The notes: generated from the sequence alone by a model not told the origin. Numbered from the stretch's first letter, positions 8,026 through 16,464 are shown. The stretch: DNA of 36,540 nucleotides from Acetobacter suratthaniensis (GCF_017377745.1 NZ_JAFVMG010000018.1:1-36540); one strand, 5' to 3'. Numbers and translations are program-made.

Positions 8026-8358
8026 TCATGAAGGGAAAAAAGACTTCAATTCTTGCGGAAGTTTGCCTGTTGCATGGTTTGACAGGCACCCGAATAGTGG
8101 ATCCCATTCTTCAATGCGCAGATCACAAATCAAACCTTCGGATGCAAATGGATCACCGGCAATCATCGCGTCGATCTCTTGCCGATTGGCGCCTTTCATA
8201 ATCAGAAAGCCGGAGCGCAATGGGGTCCCTTTCAACGGACCGGACGCCAGCAGGCTGCCTTCCTGAATAAGGCGCCTGAGATACAACACGTGTGCTGCGA
8301 CATGCTGTCCCCATCCCTCGCCGTCAGGGTGGTCCATGCGCACAAGATAAACAGGCAT
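8026..8358 (-). CDS. YciI-like protein
   Basis: The product is 110 aa. It carries the YciI ferredoxin-like pattern: VYLVRMDHPDGEG, an AHVLYLRRLIQEGSLLASGPL helix-strand, then MIAGDPFASEGLICDLRIEEW. The family's proposed catalytic His-Asp pair corresponds to H in AAHVLYL and D in GDPFA. I chose the ATG at 8358, with a GGAG at 9-nt spacing; the longer TTG start at 8391 has no such site. It is the first gene of an operon with the MBL hydrolase and is divergent from LysR. YciI proteins are small enzymes or partners in degradation pathways; the exact role is unknown. Confidence 0.8.
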   Translation of the reverse strand: MPVYLVRMDHPDGEGWGQHVAAHVLYLRRLIQEGSLLASGPLKGTPLRSGFLIMKGANRQEIDAMIAGDPFASEGLICDLRIEEWDPLFGCLSNHATGKLPQELKSFFPS

Positions 8359-8473
8359 TTCGAAAGTCTCCACCAGAACTGGACTTGCCAATCACTCGAA
8401 GCCTTCAGCATATTCCTCTTTTCCGCTGGATAAATTGTCGATATGAGACATCAGTCACAACTGAGGAGGATGA

Positions 8474-9385
8474 ATGCTTGACCGGTTAACCAGCATGAAG
8501 ATTTTTATCAAGGTCGTGGAATTGGGGTCCTTTGCTGCGGCCTCCCAGCATCTGACGTTGTCGCCGCAGATGGTCGCCAAGCATATAGAGGCTCTGGAGC
8601 ATCACCTTGGTGCTCGCCTGTTGCATCGAACGACACGTCGGCAAAGTCTGACTGAAACAGGACGGCTCTATTGCGAGCAATGTCGGCTTGTTCTGCAGGC
8701 TGCTGAACGAGCTGACAGTCTGGCAGCCAATACGCTTGGCACACCGCGCGGCACATTATCTGTCAGCGTCCCAGTCACCTTCGGGCGAACGGTATTTCTA
8801 TCATTTATTCACAGTTTTCAAAAAAGATACCCAGAAATTCAAGTGCATTTATCCCTGACAGACCAACTGGTTCACCCCACAATGGATGGTCATGAGGCTG
8901 TGATCCGAATTGGTGAACTGGAGACGGACCTTACAGCGGTCAGTCGTCCTTTGACGGCCTATCGTCGGGTCATCTGCGCGGCTCAAACCTATCTGGAAAA
9001 ACACGGTTTTCCAGGGCAGCCCGAAGATCTGATGCGCCACGAGTGTCTCCTATATGAAAACTCCGGCGGCCCTGTAACGACCTGGCACTTTTCTCAAGGG
9101 AGCGTTACCCGGCCAGTCACCGTCTCCGGGAGGATAATCAGTAATGATTCAAGTGTTCTGCATTCTGCAGCTCTTGGTGGCGATGGCATTCTGCTGGGAT
9201 ATGAGCAGGCTCTGCTTCCAGATATTAAAAGCAAACGGCTTGTCCGGCTTATGCCCAGGTGGACAGTTCCGGACAAGCCCATGCACCTGCTCTATAACGC
9301 AGGTCCGGTTATGACACCAAAGCTGCGGGTCTTTGTGACCGAGCTTCAAGAGGCTTTCCAGCCTGAAGCCTCTTTTCGACGGTAG
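8474..9385 (+). CDS. LysR-family transcriptional regulator (divergent from YciI-MBL operon)
   Basis: The product is 303 aa. The HTH at about residues 17-37 (SFAAASQHLTLSPQMVAKHI) is followed by LLHRTTRRQSLTETGRLYCE, and the effector domain starts near residue 92 (GTLSVSVPVTFGRTVF). GAGGAGG at 8463-8469 is an overlapping, close Shine-Dalgarno for the ATG at 8474; the overlapping ATG at 8470 opens only a three-codon frame. A TGTC-N7-GACA at 8436-8450 is a weak LTTR-box candidate in the divergent promoter region. It probably regulates the YciI-MBL pair. Confidence 0.92.
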   Translation: MLDRLTSMKIFIKVVELGSFAAASQHLTLSPQMVAKHIEALEHHLGARLLHRTTRRQSLTETGRLYCEQCRLVLQAAERADSLAANTLGTPRGTLSVSVPVTFGRTVFLSFIHSFQKRYPEIQVHLSLTDQLVHPTMDGHEAVIRIGELETDLTAVSRPLTAYRRVICAAQTYLEKHGFPGQPEDLMRHECLLYENSGGPVTTWHFSQGSVTRPVTVSGRIISNDSSVLHSAALGGDGILLGYEQALLPDIKSKRLVRLMPRWTVPDKPMHLLYNAGPVMTPKLRVFVTELQEAFQPEASFRR

Positions 9386-9425
9386 GGTGCCTGACTCCTA
9401 AGCTCAGTTGGCAATCAGTTCCTGT

Positions 9426-10172
9426 TCACCATCCCTGTTCAGTCGGAAGAACAAACAGTTCTGCAACATCCATACGTGCAGGTGATTTCAGAGCAAAAAG
9501 GATACTGTCTGCTATGTCCTCGCCCTCGAGAAAGGTCATGGACGCTGCAAGGTCATCCATCTGTTTGCGGTAATCAGCATCTGTAATGTGATCGTAAAGC
9601 TCTGATTTTACGGCTCCCGGCTGAATGCAGGTAACGCGGATATTATGCTTTGGTCCGATCTCCATTCTTAGGCCGTCTGAAAACGCTGTCACCGCAGCCT
9701 TGGTGGCACAATAAACGGCGAGACCCGTAAAGACCTTCCGGCCTGCAATCGAGGACATGTTGAAAATATGACCCGCATGCTGTGCGATCATCTGCGGAAG
9801 AACGGCTGCCGTTGCATTAAGAACACCCGATATATTTACATCCACCATCTGCTGCCATTCGTCCACTTTCAGGCTGTCAACGCTAGATAGGGGCATCAGG
9901 CCCGCATTGTTGACCAGAACATCAATCCTTCCAAATTGGGCAATCAAGCTCTTTGCGGCTTCTTGACACGAGACACGATCAGTAACGTCCGTCACCAGAG
10001 GAATAGCGTGACCGCCAGCCTTGGTAATCTCACTGACAAGCGTTTCCAGGCGATCATGACGACGTGCCGCCAGACCAACTGTGATTCCTTCTGTTGCGAG
10101 TTTGCGCGCTGTTGCCGCACCAATGCCACTGGATGCTCCGGTCACCAGAGCAACTTTTCCTGCAATATTCAT
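9426..10172 (-). CDS. short-chain dehydrogenase/reductase (classical SDR)
   Basis: The product is 248 aa, the usual classical SDR length. [11 protein letters not shown] is the cofactor loop, VNNAGLM the NNAG motif and SSIAGRK...YCATKAA the catalytic Ser-Tyr-Lys. An Ala-Arg-Arg after the second strand ([10 protein letters not shown]) suggests NADP(H) preference. The ATG at 10172 is chosen for its GGAG with 6-nt spacing; the frame extends nine codons further but without a better site. It is divergent from an AraC regulator 150 bp away and convergent with lysR. The substrate is unknown. Confidence 0.92.
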   Translation of the reverse strand: MNIAGKVALVTGASSGIGAATARKLATEGITVGLAARRHDRLETLVSEITKAGGHAIPLVTDVTDRVSCQEAAKSLIAQFGRIDVLVNNAGLMPLSSVDSLKVDEWQQMVDVNISGVLNATAAVLPQMIAQHAGHIFNMSSIAGRKVFTGLAVYCATKAAVTAFSDGLRMEIGPKHNIRVTCIQPGAVKSELYDHITDADYRKQMDDLAASMTFLEGEDIADSILFALKSPARMDVAELFVLPTEQGW

Positions 10173-10321
10173 AATCTTCTCCACACGACGAGCCTTCAAT
10201 CGGCCTTCATTGTCGAAGGAGATGTAAATTATGCCAGAAGATATCTCTCATGGCTTCTTGCTGAAACTATCGCGATTTTGCGCCATAGATAGTCGTGCAT
10301 GGAAATTAGGGAGTGTAGCAG

Positions 10322-11236
10322 ATGGTTTTGTCCTGCCTTCCTTCTCGGCGTGCTGCCAGTTTGACACTGGAGCAACTTCTCCCCGGGAAGAAAGTCGCGC
10401 AAAGTGAAGGGGATGTCTGGAAGGATGTTGACGTCCAGATATTCACTCGCCCGGTACAAGAAGACGAAATTCTTGTACCTGCCGTCGCAGAACCCCTGCT
10501 TGTTTGGGTTATCCGCGGAGAAGCAAATATTGAAGAGCGTGAACTGACAGGGCCTTGGGAACAGAGCAAGGCAAGAGCAGGAACATTTTACCTCACGCAG
10601 ACGGACACACCCTATCTGATGCGGTGGCAGGGCAAGGGAAACACTTGTTTTGAAGTGTTGCATCTCTATCTTGGACTTGAGCTTGTCGATCGAGCTGCCA
10701 AGTCATTAAATCTGACTTCATCCCGTATTCGAATGCGGGATGTTTCGGGCGGGGAGGATGCTTTCATATCAGGCATTTTGAGTGGTCTGATAGCTGAAAT
10801 GCAATCTTCCGTTATTACAAATTCCTTATTTGTAAATGGCCTTCTGGAAAGTCTGACAGTTCATCTACTAAGACATTACGCTGACACCAAGAGTGAGGCA
10901 AAGCCAAGATCCACCCTCTTGCCGACATGGAAACTTCGCAGAGTTCTTGAGCATATGGAAGCACATCTGGCTGAGCCATTTGATTTGGATTGTCTTGCTG
11001 CTTTGTGTGGCATGAGCCGTTTTCACTTCAGTCGCTCATTCCGTACAACCACGGGACAAACCCCCTCTGGTTGGTTCATGCAGCACCGCGTCCAGAAAGC
11101 ATCAGAAATGCTTCGTAAGACCAATCTTTCCATTATCGAGATTGCCTTGGGGATCGGATACGACAGTCCAAGTCACTTTGCTCAGGTCTTCCGCAGAGTG
11201 ACAGGTGTCAGTCCTCGTCACTATAGAAAACTGTAA
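10322..11236 (+). CDS. AraC-family transcriptional regulator
   Basis: The product is 304 aa. The N-terminal half (about 1-190) is a sensory domain with a cupin-like pattern (VWVIRGEANIEERE, RAGTFYLTQTDTPYLMRW). The C-terminal AraC/XylS double HTH spans about 205-304: LDCLAALCGMSRFHFSRSFR followed by SIIEIALGIGYDSPSHFAQVFRR and the closing GVSPRHYR. GGGAG lies about 9 nt upstream of the ATG. It is divergent from the SDR gene at 9426-10172, which is the likely target. The ligand is unknown. Confidence 0.92.
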   Translation: MVLSCLPSRRAASLTLEQLLPGKKVAQSEGDVWKDVDVQIFTRPVQEDEILVPAVAEPLLVWVIRGEANIEERELTGPWEQSKARAGTFYLTQTDTPYLMRWQGKGNTCFEVLHLYLGLELVDRAAKSLNLTSSRIRMRDVSGGEDAFISGILSGLIAEMQSSVITNSLFVNGLLESLTVHLLRHYADTKSEAKPRSTLLPTWKLRRVLEHMEAHLAEPFDLDCLAALCGMSRFHFSRSFRTTTGQTPSGWFMQHRVQKASEMLRKTNLSIIEIALGIGYDSPSHFAQVFRRVTGVSPRHYRKL

Positions 11237-11249
11237 TCACTCTCTGAAT

Positions 11250-11269
11250 AAGGTTTCAGAAAAAACCTT
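11250..11269. terminator. weak hairpin between convergent araC and DUF2938 genes
   Basis: AAGGTTT (11250-11256) pairs with AAACCTT (11263-11269) across a 6-nt loop. It overlaps the last codons of the minus-strand gene. No clear U-tract follows on either strand, so terminator function is tentative. Confidence 0.3.
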
Positions 11270-11738
11270 GGTAAAAAAGTTCACCTAAATACAGTCCCAT
11301 TCCAAAGACAGCATGAGCGCTTATACTGAGAAATAGTCCTTTTCCAGGATTGGGAGCCCTAAGCCCGAAAAAACCGCCGCCCAGAGCAGGTTTCATAAAC
11401 AGAAAAGGGGCTAAAAGGGTAACAAGTCCGAAGAGTAGACCATTTAGCAGTGTGGGGACTGTCTTTGCTATAACCACCACAAAACTGAGGTACAGTGCGG
11501 CATAAACAGCACCAATCAGATAATGAAATGCCCAGCCAACAGTGGCCTCTCCTTTCAGGGAGGGTCTTTTTCCAATCATTGGGTCATAGATCCTGCCGTC
11601 ACGCCACCCTATGACCCAGCGGCCGGTGACAGACCAGTTGGCTGCAGGAATTCCTGTCAATGGTTTCTGGGCTTGTTGCCAGATATCGGATGCAGCAGTC
11701 GCCACGACGCCGACTGTCAGAATTTCGAGCAAATTCAT
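11256..11738 (-). CDS. DUF2938-like integral membrane protein
   Basis: The product is 160 aa and strongly hydrophobic. There are about four membrane segments: residues 3-20 (LEILTVGVVATAASDI), about 60-85 (HYLIGAVYAALYLSFVVVIA), about 88-110 (LLNGLLFGLVTLLAPFLFM) and the C-terminal 135-155 (FLSISAHAVFGMGLYLGEL). The pattern, with WSVTGRW and a conserved MKPALGGGFF loop, fits the DUF2938 family of unknown function. The ATG at 11738 has GAGGAC upstream; the frame could extend 14 codons more, but the extension is not membrane-like. It is divergent from an Rrf2 regulator 103 bp away, which probably controls it. Confidence 0.75.
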   Translation of the reverse strand: MNLLEILTVGVVATAASDIWQQAQKPLTGIPAANWSVTGRWVIGWRDGRIYDPMIGKRPSLKGEATVGWAFHYLIGAVYAALYLSFVVVIAKTVPTLLNGLLFGLVTLLAPFLFMKPALGGGFFGLRAPNPGKGLFLSISAHAVFGMGLYLGELFYQGFF

Positions 11739-11841
11739 ACAGCATGTCCTCGAAGTAAGAGTGTTCGCGCACACTTTCATGTCACTTTTCGAGTTTCATG
11801 ATATACTGACGAAATCGCACTCTAGCAATACATGAAGTTAC

Positions 11842-12294
11842 ATGAGACAAGATAACAGATTATCCTGTGTGCTCCACGTACTCCTGCATATGGCAGAAGC
11901 AGGTGGTCCCATGACGTCAGAAGCCCTGGCTCGCGCCCTTAACACCAACCCCGTGGTTGTGCGACGTCTTATGGGCGGTCTGCGTGAGCATGGATATGTG
12001 CACTCCGAGAAAGGACATGGCGGGGGGTGGACGCTTTCATGCCAGTTGGATCGGGTAACGCTGCGAGATATTTACGAGGCTCTTGATGCCCCAAGATTAT
12101 TCGCCATAGGGAACCGGAGTGAAAAGACTGAATGCCTTGTTGAGGAAGCCGTTAACGATGCAATGAGTGGCGTCCTTGCGGATGTTACGGCCCAACTTCT
12201 CGCGCGTTTTGGCCAGATTACACTTGCAGCGCTTCATGCCGACTTCCATCAGAGGCTAGCAGCGCGCCATGCTCCGGCCACGCTCTGCAAGTAG
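11842..12294 (+). CDS. Rrf2-family transcriptional regulator
   Basis: The product is 150 aa. The winged HTH occupies residues about 1-70: LSCVLHVLLHMAEAG, then TSEALARALNTNPVVVRRLM and the wing SEKGHGGGWTLS. The three clustered cysteines of iron-sulfur Rrf2 proteins (IscR, NsrR) are absent, so it resembles the cluster-free YwnA-like group. The Shine-Dalgarno is weak. TTTCATG occurs twice and CATGA twice in the 103 bp shared with the divergent DUF2938 gene and may be operator elements. Confidence 0.85.
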   Translation: MRQDNRLSCVLHVLLHMAEAGGPMTSEALARALNTNPVVVRRLMGGLREHGYVHSEKGHGGGWTLSCQLDRVTLRDIYEALDAPRLFAIGNRSEKTECLVEEAVNDAMSGVLADVTAQLLARFGQITLAALHADFHQRLAARHAPATLCK

Positions 12295-12368
12295 ACCAAG
12301 GGCTGATGGCCAGGATTGATGCTGACCTTGTGCCTCCCGGAATTCAGATGTCGCAAACAGTGAGTGGT

Positions 12369-13295
12369 TTAAGCTACATGACGTTGCTGGTGTTTTAGCC
12401 AGATCATGGCGTCGGTTACTTCAATGCCCTGTAAAGCGTTGAAAGTCTGTTTCTTGTCCCATGCCACGCCAGTATCGCGTGCAAACGCAAGACGATATTT
12501 CCGTATTCCGTCATCAGGGTGTGCGGCGACTTCTGCGCGTAGCCTATCCATATCCCACAGTTCCCGAATGACAGGGCGGCCAAGGTGGTGCTCCATCTTT
12601 TCGGCGAGTTGAGCGTAGGAGAACGTATCCCCGGCAACGTAAACCACCTCGTTCTGGATCGGCGGTTTATGGGCGAGGATGCTCGCTGTAAGTCGTCCTA
12701 TATCTTCGGAAGTGGTCACCGTCAGACGGTTATCCCAACTGCCGAGTGCGCGAACCTTGGCGCCTTGAAGATCCACCAAACCGAAAGCTGGCTCAAACAG
12801 AAAGCTGGTGAAGATTCCTGTCGAAATGATTATCCATTGGGTCGCAGATTGACCGCGCAGCATGTCCCTTACGTCTGATTGCTCATCAAATACTGGCTGC
12901 CCGCTACCACGTCCAACAACATCGTAATCGACACCAAACTGCCACGGCACATAACGGTCCACCCCAGCCTTCAGGACAGCACTGGTAATTTTACGCTGTG
13001 TACCGAGGCCACCAACAAACCCGGTACAACATATAATTGTATTGAACTTGACGAAGAGGGCGGAGAGGTCCTCTACCGTTTCCGTCGAAAGATCAGCATA
13101 AACGATCTGCAGGCCTTTTTGCTTTAATTGTCGCGCAATATCCGTTCTGGTGCTTCCGCTTGATGGTCTGAGAAGAACACTGATTGACCGAGTGCATTCC
13201 GGGTTCTGTTCAAGCAGACCGGTGATGACGGTCTGACCAAGCTCTCCGGCGCCGATGACAAGGGTTTCAATGACAGGGGTCTTCATCGCTGGCAT
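12369..13295 (-). CDS. NmrA-like / atypical SDR NAD(P)-binding protein
   Basis: The product is 308 aa. Its Rossmann N-terminus reads ETLVIGAGELGQTVITGL, a G-x-G-x-x-G variant of the NmrA / isoflavone-reductase pattern, followed by VLLRPSSGSTRTD and the substrate domain. VDRYVPWQFGVDYD matches the family's conserved W-x-P-F-G-x-D region. It may be an NADPH-dependent reductase or a redox sensor such as NmrA. The ATG at 13295 has AAGGAA 6 nt upstream, and that ribosome-binding site lies within the palindrome AGGAATTCCT (13297-13306). It is divergent from an HxlR regulator. Confidence 0.85.
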   Translation of the reverse strand: MPAMKTPVIETLVIGAGELGQTVITGLLEQNPECTRSISVLLRPSSGSTRTDIARQLKQKGLQIVYADLSTETVEDLSALFVKFNTIICCTGFVGGLGTQRKITSAVLKAGVDRYVPWQFGVDYDVVGRGSGQPVFDEQSDVRDMLRGQSATQWIIISTGIFTSFLFEPAFGLVDLQGAKVRALGSWDNRLTVTTSEDIGRLTASILAHKPPIQNEVVYVAGDTFSYAQLAEKMEHHLGRPVIRELWDMDRLRAEVAAHPDDGIRKYRLAFARDTGVAWDKKQTFNALQGIEVTDAMIWLKHQQRHVA

Positions 13296-13296
13296 C

Positions 13297-13306
13297 AGGA
13301 ATTCCT
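13297..13306. promoter_or_regulatory. 10-bp palindrome in the 39-bp NmrA/HxlR divergent gap
   Basis: AGGAATTCCT is a perfect palindrome that includes the Shine-Dalgarno of the NmrA-like gene. It may be part of the HxlR operator, but a site this short can arise by chance. Confidence 0.35.
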
Positions 13307-13334
13307 TATGGTTATAAAGTTAAAATAAGACGCG

Positions 13335-13814
13335 ATGCGGGAAAGCGAAGAAGGTACACGAGTGATACCGTTCGATAATCTGGACTTTGATGCCGTAATG
13401 GCTCAGTCGCAGGCAGCCTGTGCTGCTCTCAGTGACAACGATGGCGGGTTGAAGCGAGAAGTGCTTGCGCATGCCGGCAACAGATGGTCACTCGGTATTG
13501 TCCATATTCTTGGTGTTGCTGGTACTCTGCGGCACGCAGAGCTGGCGCGGCGGCTTGATGGGGTTACGCAGCGTATGTTGACGCGTTCTCTTCGTCAGTT
13601 AGAACGCGACGGTCTTATTATTCGCCATGATTACGGTGAGGTCCCGCCACGGGTGGATTATACTCTCACTCCGTTGGGAAAGGGGCTGCTCGTAGGAATG
13701 ATGCCTCTTTGGCGGTGGATTATTGACAACGCTGCGGCATTCAGAACGGCACGCGATCGGTTCGACAGTGAGAGGAATAGCACTTTCGTTGAGACTCGTG
13801 ACGGTCTGAATTAA
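13335..13814 (+). CDS. HxlR-family transcriptional regulator
   Basis: The product is 159 aa. The winged HTH covers about residues 38-130: AGNRWSLGIVHILGVAGTLRHAEL, then VTQRMLTRSLRQLERDGLI and the wing VPPRVDYTLTPLGKGL. HxlR proteins are MarR-like dimers that respond to aldehydes or quinones, often through an N-terminal cysteine; a Cys is present at residue 29 (QAACAAL). Only 39 bp separate it from the divergent NmrA-like gene, a typical HxlR arrangement, so it probably represses that gene. Confidence 0.9.
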   Translation: MRESEEGTRVIPFDNLDFDAVMAQSQAACAALSDNDGGLKREVLAHAGNRWSLGIVHILGVAGTLRHAELARRLDGVTQRMLTRSLRQLERDGLIIRHDYGEVPPRVDYTLTPLGKGLLVGMMPLWRWIIDNAAAFRTARDRFDSERNSTFVETRDGLN

Positions 13815-14237
13815 GATCACTGTATTGGGGCCAGCTTCTCCGACAAACGCGTCTTTTGTCGTTTAGTCACCCGTTTTCTCGTGGCTCTTGTCACAGGGGC
13901 ATCACTTGAAAACTGCTGACATCGAGCATGAAGCTGCCATTGGCTCCGGTCGTAGAATAGCACTCCACCTCTTCCGAGGTCGCCTGTTGTAGAGAACAGA
14001 TAGTCACGACAGATTCAGGGAGGCGTCCGCGACACCCGGCTTGGGAAGTCCAAACGCAAACAATGGCTTCCGAAGGTTTGTAGAACAAAATCTGCTGTCC
14101 CAAAAAGGTCACTCATTCTGCTGCGGCACAATTATGGCTGTATGCAACCTTGTCAGGGGCACGAGCCGAAATTAGCTGCGAACAAAAATAGTGGGGGCAC
14201 AGCATACGCGAGCATATCGGACTTGCTACGAGCGCAT
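13815..14237. other. intergenic stretch without a convincing gene
   Basis: A hairpin CGACAAA / TTTGTCG (13841-13861) shortly after the hxlR stop, followed by TTT, could be its terminator. A 73-codon GTG-started frame on the minus strand (13891-14112) has no recognised motif and no good ribosome-binding site, so I do not call it a gene. Confidence 0.5.
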
Positions 14238-14290
14238 GTCCGGTTTGGGGAATTCTTTATGGCGCGTTGTATGTCTTAAAAGAGGCGGGA
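14238..14290 (+). repeat. dispersed hairpin repeat, copy E (5' half only)
   Basis: GTCCGGT at 14238 is placed so that the GAGGCG at 14282 keeps exactly the same register as in copies A-D (39 bp to the core start). ATGTCTTAAAAGAGGCG (14271-14287) is identical to copy F. The hairpin and trailing box are missing. It lies just downstream of relE, at the border of the toxin-antitoxin and integrase block. Confidence 0.65.
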
Positions 14291-14315
14291 GCTGACTTTC
14301 TACCAGATAGTAAAT

Positions 14316-14609
14316 TCACTCTACCCGTTTCGATGCTAATTCATAAATCTCATTATCGGCTCTGCGGCCAACGGCAATCACATAAATGACGATCCGTTCG
14401 TCGATGACCTGATAAACAAGGCGGTAGCCATCTTTCAGAAGCTTAATCTTGTAAAACCCTGATAGGTCGCGATGAAGCTCGTTTCCCGGAGAGTGAGGGT
14501 TCCAGATCAGCTTTTCCAGCTTCTTTTCAAATTTCTTCCGCACGCTGCCGTCAAGGGCATCCCACTCCCTGAGCGCTCTATCATCGAATTCAAGACAATA
14601 CTCTTTCAT
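14316..14609 (-). CDS. relE: RelE-family mRNA interferase toxin
   Basis: The product is 97 aa, normal for RelE/ParE toxins. The RelE fold pattern is visible: YCLEFDDRALREWDALD, KKFEKKLEKLIWNPHSPG, then LSGFYKIKLLKDGYRLVYQV and a C-terminal VIYVIAVGRRAD. The basic residues Lys and Arg of the GYRLVY and GRRAD segments are those used for ribosome-dependent mRNA cleavage in RelE. The ATG overlaps the antitoxin stop by 4 bp (ATGA), so the two are co-translated. Confidence 0.92.
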   Translation of the reverse strand: MKEYCLEFDDRALREWDALDGSVRKKFEKKLEKLIWNPHSPGNELHRDLSGFYKIKLLKDGYRLVYQVIDERIVIYVIAVGRRADNEIYELASKRVE

Positions 14610-14866
14610 TCGCGGTGACGGCTCTTAAGCTCCGTAAAAGTCATACGATGCTTTGGGGCGGGGTTTTTGAGACGTTCGCGCACGAGCTCGATCAGCTGCG
14701 CATCCTCGTCTGTGACAAGCGTACGCTTGACCGGAGAGCGTCCCGTTTCAGCAATATATGCGAGAGTATCGCGCAGTGCGTCAGACAGTGAAATGCCTTG
14801 AGCGGACAGCTTCTCAACAGCAGCTGCCTTCAGTGTTTCATCTACCCGGAATGTGACAGCAGACAT
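14606..14866 (-). CDS. relB: RelB-type antitoxin
   Basis: The product is 86 aa. The N-terminal ribbon-helix-helix (SAVTFRVDETLKAAAVEKL...ISLSDALRDTLAYIAETG) is the RelB/DinJ DNA-binding domain, and the C-terminal part from about residue 55 binds toxin. The ATG at 14866 follows AAGGAGG at good spacing; the frame continues further upstream but crosses the promoter region. An alternating TGTACA and ACATGT stretch at 14886-14898 is a candidate operator. It is the first gene of the relBE pair. Confidence 0.9.
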   Translation of the reverse strand: MSAVTFRVDETLKAAAVEKLSAQGISLSDALRDTLAYIAETGRSPVKRTLVTDEDAQLIELVRERLKNPAPKHRMTFTELKSRHRE

Positions 14867-15016
14867 ACTAAGCCTCCTTGCGTGTATGTACACATGTATC
14901 ACGATTATTCGTACAAATGAAGTGAAAGATGGCCGATGCTGATGTCTGCATTCGGGCAACCAGATCTGTTGCGGAAACGGTAGAAAAGAAGGCGTGTTCT
15001 GGCGGCAGTTTCTGCT

Positions 15017-15400
15017 TCACGAACAGCGTATTCGCTTGATGGGGTAATGATCCATTTGTCCGTCTTCCGAAAGAAATGTGGCGTGTTCAGCTTGCGCCTG
15101 CGCCATAAGGAGATGGTCAAACGGATCACGATGATGCAGAGGCAAAGACATTAGGATCTGTAGGTGCTCGGTCTGTATTTGTAATAGAGAGAAACCTTCT
15201 TCAGGAATGGCTGCCAGAATATCGTTCATATCCGCATCCAGCTTCCCGATACGGATTTTGATCGCAATCTCCCAGAGAGACACGGTACTCACCAGAATAT
15301 CGTGAACCGGATCTGCGATGATTTCCCGTGCAGTCTCACCCAGACGGTCGGAGTCCGAAAGCCACCACAGCAACGCATGCGTATCAAGCAGAACCTTCAC
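15017..15400 (-). CDS. PIN-domain toxin (VapC-like, Phd-associated)
   Basis: The product is 127 aa. PIN residues visible are Asp6 (LLDTHALLWW), Glu44 (SLWEIAIK), Asp92 and Asp95 (HRDPFDHLLMAQA), and the terminal LSEDGQMDHYPI. LDTHALLWW and RDPFDRLL-type motifs mark the Sll0205-like PIN group usually paired with Phd/YefM antitoxins. It is predicted to be an endoribonuclease. The ATG overlaps the antitoxin stop by 4 bp. The active site appears complete. Confidence 0.9.
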   Translation of the reverse strand: MKVLLDTHALLWWLSDSDRLGETAREIIADPVHDILVSTVSLWEIAIKIRIGKLDADMNDILAAIPEEGFSLLQIQTEHLQILMSLPLHHRDPFDHLLMAQAQAEHATFLSEDGQMDHYPIKRIRCS

Positions 15401-15669
15401 AGGTCGCGTTCCATGCTTTCAAGAAGGTCCGGCGGTGTCTCATCAAAATCTTCGCTTATTCTGATCCGTCCGCGCAATGCGCCGGGTTGACGACGGGGGC
15501 GATAGGAAGAGGCTGGCGGCCGCAGTTCGGCTACGACCTGGTCATGAGACGTCACCAAGATCGTACTGCCCTGCCTGACCTGACGCAGATACGCTGTCAG
15601 GTTTCCCCGGAACTCCCGAACACCGATTTTCTGTGGTAATGGTACGTTATCTGAAAGATGCTGGCCCAT
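15397..15669 (-). CDS. Phd/YefM-family antitoxin
   Basis: The product is 90 aa. The Phd/YefM DNA-binding fold is seen in KIGVREFRGNLTAYLRQVRQGSTILVTSHDQVVAEL, and the C-terminal tail (DETPPDLLESMERDL) is the toxin-binding segment. The ATG at 15669 is chosen because GGGAGGAG lies just upstream; the longer frame would run through the operator. It is the first gene of the antitoxin-toxin pair, and its ribosome-binding site lies inside the left operator arm. Confidence 0.88.
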   Translation of the reverse strand: MGQHLSDNVPLPQKIGVREFRGNLTAYLRQVRQGSTILVTSHDQVVAELRPPASSYRPRRQPGALRGRIRISEDFDETPPDLLESMERDL

Positions 15670-15672
15670 GGT

Positions 15673-15715
15673 CTCCTCCCTATGTGTCATCATAACATGT
15701 ACACATAGGGAGGAG
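15673..15715. promoter_or_regulatory. phd-vapC operator: perfect 15-bp inverted repeat
   Basis: CTCCTCCCTATGTGT (15673-15687) and ACACATAGGGAGGAG (15701-15715) are perfect inverses with a 13-bp spacer. The proximal arm includes the Shine-Dalgarno (GGAGGAG on the minus strand), so the transcript can also fold into a long hairpin hiding it. Probably the Phd autorepression site. Confidence 0.8.
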
Positions 15716-15742
15716 GTAGAGAATTCCTGAGGCATGTTTGTT

Positions 15743-16381
15743 TCAGAGATCAGTGGCTTCCGACAGAGCCAGAGCGTCCTCGACATCCACCCCAAGGTAT
15801 CGAACCGTACTATCCAGTTTTGAATGACCCAGCAGGATCTGCACGGCTCGGATATTACCGGTTCGTTTGTAAATCATGGCAACCTTAGTCCGGCGGAGCG
15901 AATGAGTTCCATATTCCCCGGCGATCAGTCCCACCGCCTGGACCCATTGATCCAAAAGCCGGGCGTATTGCCTTGTGCTCAGGTGAGTTTTGGCGCTTAG
16001 GCGACTTGGAAAAACATACTCATTCAAGCCACCACCTCGATGTTCCAGCCACGCCCGCACGCTTTCTCGCGTTGTTTCTGTAATTTCGAATTGCACAGGT
16101 CGCCGGGTTTTCTGCTGAACGACCATGGCTCGGTGGCGCACCTGACCACCGGTAACGATGTCGCCGATACGAAGGCTGACAAGATCGCAGCCTCTGAGTT
16201 TGCTATCGAGAGCAAGATCAAACAAAGCTCTGTCTCTGACACGCTGTTGGCTCCCCAGCCAAAACCGAATAGCCCAGACGTGCTTTTCTTTGAGCGCCCG
16301 CTTGGCGCCAACCATTTTTCCTGCATTCCAAGGCACGGACGCCTTTAGCGTAGGCGATGGAAAACGCGTTTTCTTTTCCAT
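15743..16381 (-). CDS. tyrosine recombinase / integrase, catalytic domain only
   Basis: The product is 212 aa. All catalytic residues are visible: Arg63 (KLRGCDLVSL), Lys91 (QQKTRRP), His160-x-x-Arg163 (THSLRRTK), His186 (LLGHSKLD) and Tyr195 (VRYLGV). The usual N-terminal SAM-like core-binding domain of about 100 aa is reduced to a 30-residue basic segment, as in small stand-alone recombinases found in accessory DNA. AGGAG precedes the ATG. It lies 28 bp downstream of the phd operator and 84 bp from repeat copy B. It may act on plasmid resolution or on cassette-like exchange; neither can be shown here. Confidence 0.9.
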   Translation of the reverse strand: MEKKTRFPSPTLKASVPWNAGKMVGAKRALKEKHVWAIRFWLGSQQRVRDRALFDLALDSKLRGCDLVSLRIGDIVTGGQVRHRAMVVQQKTRRPVQFEITETTRESVRAWLEHRGGGLNEYVFPSRLSAKTHLSTRQYARLLDQWVQAVGLIAGEYGTHSLRRTKVAMIYKRTGNIRAVQILLGHSKLDSTVRYLGVDVEDALALSEATDL

Positions 16382-16464
16382 GATACTTTCTCCTGATCAG
16401 CTGCACATGCAGCAATCAGAAGTCTGCAGGAGGACATCGGCGGATAACGAGAACATTACAGACC

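Noticed and set aside
13891..14112. A 73-codon minus-strand gene
   Set aside because: GTG start without a ribosome-binding site, no motif, and no conserved neighbour.
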